This document shows positions 7,699-12,248 of a stretch of 12,248 bases of DNA, in pieces (positions within the stretch are counted from its first letter, which is position 1; each line of letters opens with the position of its first letter). The notes beneath the pieces were generated by a model that did no database searches, had not been told where the DNA came from, and worked only from the letters and a program-made list of their open reading frames with translations. This DNA comes from Desulfobulbaceae bacterium (GTDB lineage: Bacteria; Desulfobacterota; Desulfobulbia; Desulfobulbales; Desulfobulbaceae). Both the position numbers and the translations under genes were made by a program. The stretch is from the NCBI GenBank assembly GCA_026986885.1, contig JALSNT010000253.1, positions 1 to 12,248 of the forward strand, in the 5' to 3' direction.

Positions 7699-8891
7699 AC
7701 AATGCTCTCACTGGTCATCTGTTGATAAAACTCGTCCAGGGCGGAATGGGATGCCGGTTCAAGGGAAGTGTGCCTGCCCCGGAACATGGCGCCGACACCT
7801 GTATCCAGTCCAGGGACCATGCCGTTGAAAAGAAACATCTGCGGATGGTAACGAATACCCAGCCGGATGACACGAAGATACAGCAGGCTGGCAAACCGGT
7901 TGGAAAGATTGGCTTTTTCATGGTACCGCAGGGGCAACACCCGCACGGGGCCCCGGTTAGACCCGCTGGTAAAACGAAAGGTCAGGGGCAGGCCAAATTC
8001 TGCCCGTTCCGGAGCCTGATGATCCGACCGGTCAAAATCGGCCAGCAGGTCGCGGACCCGCTGATAGTCAGGTTGCCGTCTGCGGCGAAATCGCTGCATT
8101 TCCTCCCCGGCCCTGGCCAGGGCCTCCTGCCAGGATGTATATCCCTGCAACAGTATGGGATGAAAGTCCGGACCAATATGGGGATGGGCGCAGGATGCGG
8201 GAAAAGAGCCGCACCAGTCATGAATTACGGCCAGACCCTGTTCGACCTGTTGCCGCCATTCCTTCGGGCTGTTGGCCTTTCCCGGTTCAGGAAGCAGGGA
8301 AAACCGGTTTGTCCACAGGGGATTTTCCCCGGCGCTGGCCAGACTCCAGCCCATGGCCTGCAGGCTTCCGAAGCCCCGCCGACAACGACTGCCGAAAGAG
8401 CCGAACTGTGCCAGCAGCCAAAAACAGGCAAGAACACTGTTTATTTCCCTGGTGTCGAAATCTCCGGGCCGGGGTATCACCGCCTGCAGGGTAAACATGG
8501 TGCCGGCGGCCAGGGCCGTGCGCAAATCATTACCTTTCATCCCGAAAGGATATCCCAGGTACCATGCCCCATTGATCAGATGTTTGCCGGAGCCACTGGA
8601 AAAGTCTCGAAACAGGTCTTTCTGCCATCGCCAGATCTGCGGCTTTTTACGATTGATGACGCGCAGCAGCACCCGGCTCTGGCCGTAACCATCACCCGCC
8701 CCTCCCCACAACCTGTCTTCATCAGCGCCACCCTTGTCACCGGTTACCAGGTCGGCCCCAACAGCCCGGTACCAGGAACGTAGTATCCCCTTGAGCGATT
8801 GGGGCCGCAGTTCCGCCTGCTGGTGAGCATTGCCGACAAAGGCCGGAGTAACGCATAAAAATTGTATTTCCATGGCAAGGGGATAATTCAC
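7695..8891 (-). CDS. cmr1: Cmr1, RAMP subunit of the type III-B complex
   Basis: This 398-residue protein is a Cas7-like RAMP that sits near the 3' end of the crRNA in the Cmr complex and helps recognise target RNA. The N terminus carries the Cmr1 signature: a first strand FLCVTPAFVGNA (11-22) followed by AELRPQSLKGILRSWYRA (26-43), equivalent to the family's AELR-P-S-KG-LR-WWRA motif. A second RAMP half follows, with a glycine-rich loop at 163-177 (GSFGSRCRRGFGSL). Length is usual for the family. It starts at a GTG that overlaps the ATPase stop (GTGA) and has a strong Shine-Dalgarno. Its own TGA overlaps the cmr2 ATG as ATGA. This 4-base linkage ties the ATPase gene to the cmr genes in one transcript. 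Confidence 0.95.
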   Translation of the reverse strand: MNYPLAMEIQFLCVTPAFVGNAHQQAELRPQSLKGILRSWYRAVGADLVTGDKGGADEDRLWGGAGDGYGQSRVLLRVINRKKPQIWRWQKDLFRDFSSGSGKHLINGAWYLGYPFGMKGNDLRTALAAGTMFTLQAVIPRPGDFDTREINSVLACFWLLAQFGSFGSRCRRGFGSLQAMGWSLASAGENPLWTNRFSLLPEPGKANSPKEWRQQVEQGLAVIHDWCGSFPASCAHPHIGPDFHPILLQGYTSWQEALARAGEEMQRFRRRRQPDYQRVRDLLADFDRSDHQAPERAEFGLPLTFRFTSGSNRGPVRVLPLRYHEKANLSNRFASLLYLRVIRLGIRYHPQMFLFNGMVPGLDTGVGAMFRGRHTSLEPASHSALDEFYQQMTSESIV

Positions 8892-11629
8892 GGCTGCCTC
8901 CCAAGACTTTCAAGCCCCAGTTGAAAAAGTTTTTTTGCCTGCGCCAGCGATTCCGGCTGCGGCTTAACCGAAAAACACTTGATCTTCGGCCCCTTGTCCG
9001 GTGTCCAATCCTGAAACCTGATGAGCTTCATGGTTCCGTGCGGTTCGCCGTTACTTAAGCCGTCTCCGTTACCCGGCGGACACAGCAGGTCCAGCAGCCT
9101 TGCAGTGAATTCCTCATGGTGGCTGGAAATAATCAACTGCCATCGATTGTCCCCGTCGCCGGCATAGGCAAGCTGCCGCCAGAGCAGAGCCTGGCTCTGC
9201 AGGTTATTGAGGTCAAATGTGGCGGTCGGATCATCCATGATCATAATCCGGTGGGGAAACCGTACCTTGTCACGGTTTTTTTTGCTCTGGATCAACTCCC
9301 GGCAGGCTACCAGCCAGGCAAGAGCAGCCTGCACCTTCTGCCCGGAGGAAAAACAACGGGGATCACGCTGTTCGTCATGATCAACACCTGTACCCTGTTG
9401 TTTCTCCCTGTTACTGTCAGCCACCAGTGTAAACCTGCCGTCTGCCTCCCGCAGTTCCATCTGCTCCATACCATCGGTCAGGACAAAACGCCGGAGCACA
9501 TGCCGCAGGCTTTTCTCCAAAGCACCTCTGAACTTGTCTGGGTCTCCTCGCAACTTGTTGACGGCATCTTGCAGTTTTTCCAAAGCTGCTGCATCAATAT
9601 TCCGGATTTCCTGTTTCTTGTTTTCGCGCTCCCGCCACAGCTCTTGAAAATGCTTCAACCCGGAGAGCACTTCTCTATTTTGACCATCTTCCAAGAATTT
9701 ATTTACCCGCCTGTAAGCTTGATATCCTGCCCCTTGTTGCTCACGCTCAACCCTCTGATATTCTTTTTTTTTGTCTGCTATGTCCTTCCTGGTATCTTCT
9801 ATTCTCTTTGTAATTTTCCCTTGGGATATGCCGGTCTGGTTTTTTAATTCCTCGAAACAGGACCCGGCTCTGTCCGGTTGCACCAGTTCAAGTTCATCGG
9901 CAATTGTCTTTAAGCCGTATTCCTCTAAAACCTCTATATTCTTCCGAAGAAACTCTTTGTCCTTAAGCCGGGAAAAAATTTCCATGAGCGGTTCGAAAAC
10001 ATCTCCAGCTACACCGTCCGCAACTTGTTCCAGACGGCGAAGCTTTTCTTCAAGCTTGGTGAGTTCCCTGTCCAGTTCCAATAGTTTCCGGGAAGAAGAA
10101 TCCGGTAATGCCTGCTTATGGGCACCCTTCAGCAGTGCCTGCAGATTTCCCTCATCCCAGGGATCAGCAGAATCAGAGCGCAACAGGCCCATGTTATCTT
10201 TCTGCTGCTCAAGGGCGTTATGGAAATCTTCAGGAGTTGTCGGCGGGGTGCGCCAGGCTGCGACAGACGTGCAGCCGGTACGCTCAACAGCCTTGGCAAA
10301 AGGCTCCACACACTTCTGCAGATCAGGAAAAAAGGAGGCGGCTTTATCTGTCCATTGTGCAACCAGTTCATGAAGAGCGCTGTCAATTTCCTGGAGCTTT
10401 TCTTCTTTTTCTCTCTGTTCGTTACGTATTTTATTGATGGCCATGCACAGGGCCTCGGCCTCCATGGGCAGGGTGGGGAACAGGTCTGCGATCGTTTCGG
10501 GATCGGCCGGACATCTGCGGCATGACGGGGTCTCTTCAGGGTCCGCCTCTTCTACTACCGCCGGCCTGGGCGCTTTTATGCTGTCAAAAAGAAGCGATAC
10601 ATGCTCGGGTAAAAAACTGGTCAGGCGGTAATGCAGTTTTTTGGATACATTTTCCCACTGGTTTCCAACAGGTTCAGATTTTTTTCTGATCAAATGTAAA
10701 GGCCTGCAATGGAATTTTCCTTTTTCACCGGTACACGTGACTTGTTTTTGAGACCGGTTTTCCCCTTCCACGGGGAGCATTGAAAGCTTTATGTGATATT
10801 TGTCTGCGCCGCGATGGAAAAAATGTCCCGGCGCTTTTTGGTTGTCCCCATCATCGATTTCAGGATGGTATCCGGTAAGGCCCAGGGCGAGGGCTTCAAT
10901 AAAGCTGGATTTACCATTACCGTTGGCCCCGGATACCAGGATGATATCTGCGTCAAGATTAATATCCAGCTCTTTGATACCCTTAAAGTTATTTATCTTT
11001 GCCCTCTGCAGTCTGTACGGAGCAAAACCGGTCTCTTCTGTTCCGTCAACACCATCTTTCCTGGAGGTATCGGCCTTCCCGGACCGGACAGAAGGCGCGC
11101 TTTCATGATGGCGTAATCTGTTTTCCCATGCCTTTTCCCATGCCTCTAATCGTTTCCCGGGATCTTGTTCATCGACAACCGGCATGTCAGCCAGATACTT
11201 TTCCCAAACCTCCTGGCCGACGATACCCTTGCTTTCACGGCAAAACTCATTCATACCCAGCCGCCTGGGCGGTTGGATGCGAATATCATCGGCCTCTCTC
11301 TTCAGCAGGTCATCGGGCCCGGGCCGTTTTCCGTCAATAAGCATAATCCGACCCTTGAGATACTGCTGGTTTCTGCGCAACTCATTTACCGTGTCGGCAT
11401 CCTCAATGACAGCCACCATGGGCATCAGGCACCCGGCCTGCAGGGCAATTTCACGCAAAAGCCGTAACAGGTCGGCCAGTTCGTAACACCGTTGTCTCTC
11501 AGGGTTGGCGACGGCCTTTCTTATTTTCAGGCCAAGCCCGACCCCGGTGAGCGCCCAGGAATACATTTCCCATACATCCATGGGAATAACAGGCCTATAG
11601 TTCCAGATGTCAGGTTTTTTTTGATTCAT
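8888..11629 (-). CDS. Rad50/SMC-like ABC-type ATPase with a ~200-residue N-terminal extension
   Basis: The product has 913 residues. The ATPase head begins near residue 205 (NNFKGIKELDI, the usual first strand of RecF/Rad50/SMC heads). It has Walker A GANGNGKSS at 234-242, an ABC signature FSSGQ at 760-764, Walker B IMIMDDP at 795-801, a D-loop aspartate at 806 and an H-loop histidine at 837/838. Between the head halves are charged, heptad-like helices at about 385-425, 510-540 and 600-710, consistent with a modest coiled coil. Cysteines C370 and C373 form a CxxC pair, discussed as a finding. Residues 1-200 are an added domain that standard Rad50-like proteins lack, and I cannot assign it. 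The ATG at 11629 overlaps the upstream gene by 20 bases and has only a weak Shine-Dalgarno. The TGA overlaps the cmr1 GTG as GTGA. Such ATPases usually clamp or move along DNA or act in conflict systems; its role beside a Cmr complex is unknown to me. The ATPase assignment is firm, the function is not. Confidence 0.93.
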   Translation of the reverse strand: MNQKKPDIWNYRPVIPMDVWEMYSWALTGVGLGLKIRKAVANPERQRCYELADLLRLLREIALQAGCLMPMVAVIEDADTVNELRRNQQYLKGRIMLIDGKRPGPDDLLKREADDIRIQPPRRLGMNEFCRESKGIVGQEVWEKYLADMPVVDEQDPGKRLEAWEKAWENRLRHHESAPSVRSGKADTSRKDGVDGTEETGFAPYRLQRAKINNFKGIKELDINLDADIILVSGANGNGKSSFIEALALGLTGYHPEIDDGDNQKAPGHFFHRGADKYHIKLSMLPVEGENRSQKQVTCTGEKGKFHCRPLHLIRKKSEPVGNQWENVSKKLHYRLTSFLPEHVSLLFDSIKAPRPAVVEEADPEETPSCRRCPADPETIADLFPTLPMEAEALCMAINKIRNEQREKEEKLQEIDSALHELVAQWTDKAASFFPDLQKCVEPFAKAVERTGCTSVAAWRTPPTTPEDFHNALEQQKDNMGLLRSDSADPWDEGNLQALLKGAHKQALPDSSSRKLLELDRELTKLEEKLRRLEQVADGVAGDVFEPLMEIFSRLKDKEFLRKNIEVLEEYGLKTIADELELVQPDRAGSCFEELKNQTGISQGKITKRIEDTRKDIADKKKEYQRVEREQQGAGYQAYRRVNKFLEDGQNREVLSGLKHFQELWRERENKKQEIRNIDAAALEKLQDAVNKLRGDPDKFRGALEKSLRHVLRRFVLTDGMEQMELREADGRFTLVADSNREKQQGTGVDHDEQRDPRCFSSGQKVQAALAWLVACRELIQSKKNRDKVRFPHRIMIMDDPTATFDLNNLQSQALLWRQLAYAGDGDNRWQLIISSHHEEFTARLLDLLCPPGNGDGLSNGEPHGTMKLIRFQDWTPDKGPKIKCFSVKPQPESLAQAKKLFQLGLESLGRQP
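8897..8902 (-). promoter_or_regulatory. Shine-Dalgarno that decides the cmr1 GTG start
   Basis: GGGAGG on the minus strand ends 5 bases before the GTG at 8891-8889. The next in-frame ATG (8873) has no comparable site, so GTG is the likely start. The site lies within the last codons of the ATPase gene, whose stop overlaps the GTG. Confidence 0.75.
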
Positions 11630-12248
11630 GTTCTTTATCGCTCATCAGGTCGACAGGTTCAAGGGTGGCGTAATGGGAGGACGAAAGCCCGGTATCTTTG
11701 ATCTGCTCTTTAAGACAACAGGCCAGTATGTCGCAAAAAATGTCAGATTGGTTTTCAGGAGGTCTGCTGTCGCAGAATCCTGTCCAGTGACGCAGCAGGG
11801 TTTTGATGGAAACCGGACGAATATATCGCAAATGAATGGTTCCTTCATCATTGAAAGAACAACCTGAATTTTCAACAGAGGTAAAGTATTCCTCATTGAT
11901 GATGTCCCGAAAAAAAATATTTTGTCTCAGACTTGCCGCCACCAGTACGGGTGATCGGTTGCCGGTATTCACTGCTCGATCAACCTGCGCCCGTGCAGGG
12001 ATCTCTGTCAGCAGAATATCGTACTGCAACAGGTTGTCATCGCTGTCATTGTGCTGCGGCGGATACCGGAGGAACAGAATCAGGTTGTCGCCATCCTGTT
12101 CAACGGACAGGTGTGCCTTTGATCCGGTTTGCCCGGCGAGCATGTGTATCCAGAGCAGGGTCAGGACAACTTCCGTATTCGTTCCGAGGGGTTGATAAAA
12201 AATTTCAGGTAACTCATTATCTGCCGGGGGTACGCTCAGAAAAGCACG
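11610..12248 (-). CDS. Unknown protein, first gene visible in the operon (5' truncated)
   Basis: The frame is open from the window edge to a TGA at 11610-11612, giving at least 212 residues with the N terminus outside the window. An in-frame ATG at 12143 exists, but it has no Shine-Dalgarno and the 35 codons upstream stay open, so the true start probably lies beyond the edge. I do not recognise the family. What can be seen is a soluble mixed alpha/beta protein: alternating hydrophobic stretches near NLILFLRYPP and YDILLTEIP suggest beta strands, and there is no signal peptide or convincing membrane segment. The C-terminal third contains a few cysteines (a CDILACC stretch) but no clear metal site, and the tail is charged (SDKEHESKKT). 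Its last 20 bases overlap the start of the Rad50-like ATPase gene, so the two are probably translationally coupled. A partner role for the ATPase, like the small companions of Rad50-like ATPases in other conflict systems, is only inference. Confidence 0.75.
   Translation of the reverse strand, partial: RAFLSVPPADNELPEIFYQPLGTNTEVVLTLLWIHMLAGQTGSKAHLSVEQDGDNLILFLRYPPQHNDSDDNLLQYDILLTEIPARAQVDRAVNTGNRSPVLVAASLRQNIFFRDIINEEYFTSVENSGCSFNDEGTIHLRYIRPVSIKTLLRHWTGFCDSRPPENQSDIFCDILACCLKEQIKDTGLSSSHYATLEPVDLMSDKEHESKKT
11615..11622 (-). other. A8 homopolymer in the overlap between the unknown gene and the ATPase gene
   Basis: On the minus strand eight consecutive A residues lie inside the 20-base overlap, just before the upstream gene's stop and within the first codons of the ATPase gene (Met-Asn-Gln-Lys-Lys). 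The ATPase frame is +1 relative to the upstream gene, so loss of one A in a transcript would join the two frames. Whether slippage occurs cannot be told from sequence. Confidence 0.5.

Noticed and set aside
7623..8783. 386-codon open frame on the plus strand
   Set aside because: It is antisense to cmr1 and the cmr2 start. The translation looks low in structure and has no family features.
9116..9847. 243-codon open frame on the plus strand with hydrophobic stretches
   Set aside because: It lies opposite the coiled-coil and ATPase part of the Rad50-like gene. Its hydrophobicity comes from the complement of Glu/Lys-rich codons.
1..12248. CRISPR array, tRNA, rRNA, insertion sequence or terminator
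   Set aside because: No regularly spaced repeats, tRNA-like cloverleaf, transposase or terminal inverted repeats were seen. All space is taken by minus-strand coding sequence, with gaps of at most 13 bases.

Overview
The window lies inside a single CRISPR-Cas effector operon of type III-B (Cmr). It is transcribed entirely from the minus strand, so it reads from position 12248 down to position 1. Coding density is close to 100%: eight genes follow one another with overlaps of 4 to 20 bases or gaps of at most 13 bases. There is no intergenic stretch long enough for a promoter, terminator, RNA gene or CRISPR array. The host is a bacterium with moderately high GC (about 55% by eye) and clear Shine-Dalgarno sites. 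The overall look would suit a Desulfobacterota-like or other anaerobic Gram-negative lineage, but nothing in the window fixes the taxonomy.

In transcription order: (1) a 5'-truncated gene of unknown function (12248-11610); (2) a large Rad50/SMC-like ABC ATPase with an extra domain of about 200 residues at its N terminus (11629-8888); (3) cmr1 (8891-7695); (4) cmr2, the Cas10 subunit (7698-4477); (5) cmr3 (4480-3239); (6) cmr4 (3249-2269); (7) cmr5 (2263-1853); (8) a long ORF (1839 to the window edge at 1) that begins as cmr6 and continues in frame through a TIR domain into a SAVED-like domain. The 1-1839 frame was read codon by codon and holds no stop, so the fusion is real as sequenced. It is at least 613 residues long and its C terminus lies outside the window.

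All core Cmr subunits (Cmr1-6) are present with their diagnostic motifs: the Cmr2 HD pair and palm GGDD, the Cmr4 aspartate used for target RNA cleavage, and the glycine-rich RAMP loops. The expected logic is that target RNA binding activates Cas10 to make cyclic oligoadenylate. A SAVED domain senses such molecules, and TIR domains of this kind degrade NAD+. What is unusual is that sensor and toxin are not a separate protein but are welded to the Cmr6 subunit of the interference complex. A good Shine-Dalgarno just ahead of a methionine at the TIR boundary leaves open that a free TIR-SAVED protein is also made. The Rad50-like ATPase and the unknown first gene are translationally coupled to the cmr genes and are the second unexplained component. 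No cas6, cas1, cas2, CARF nuclease or ring nuclease is visible here.
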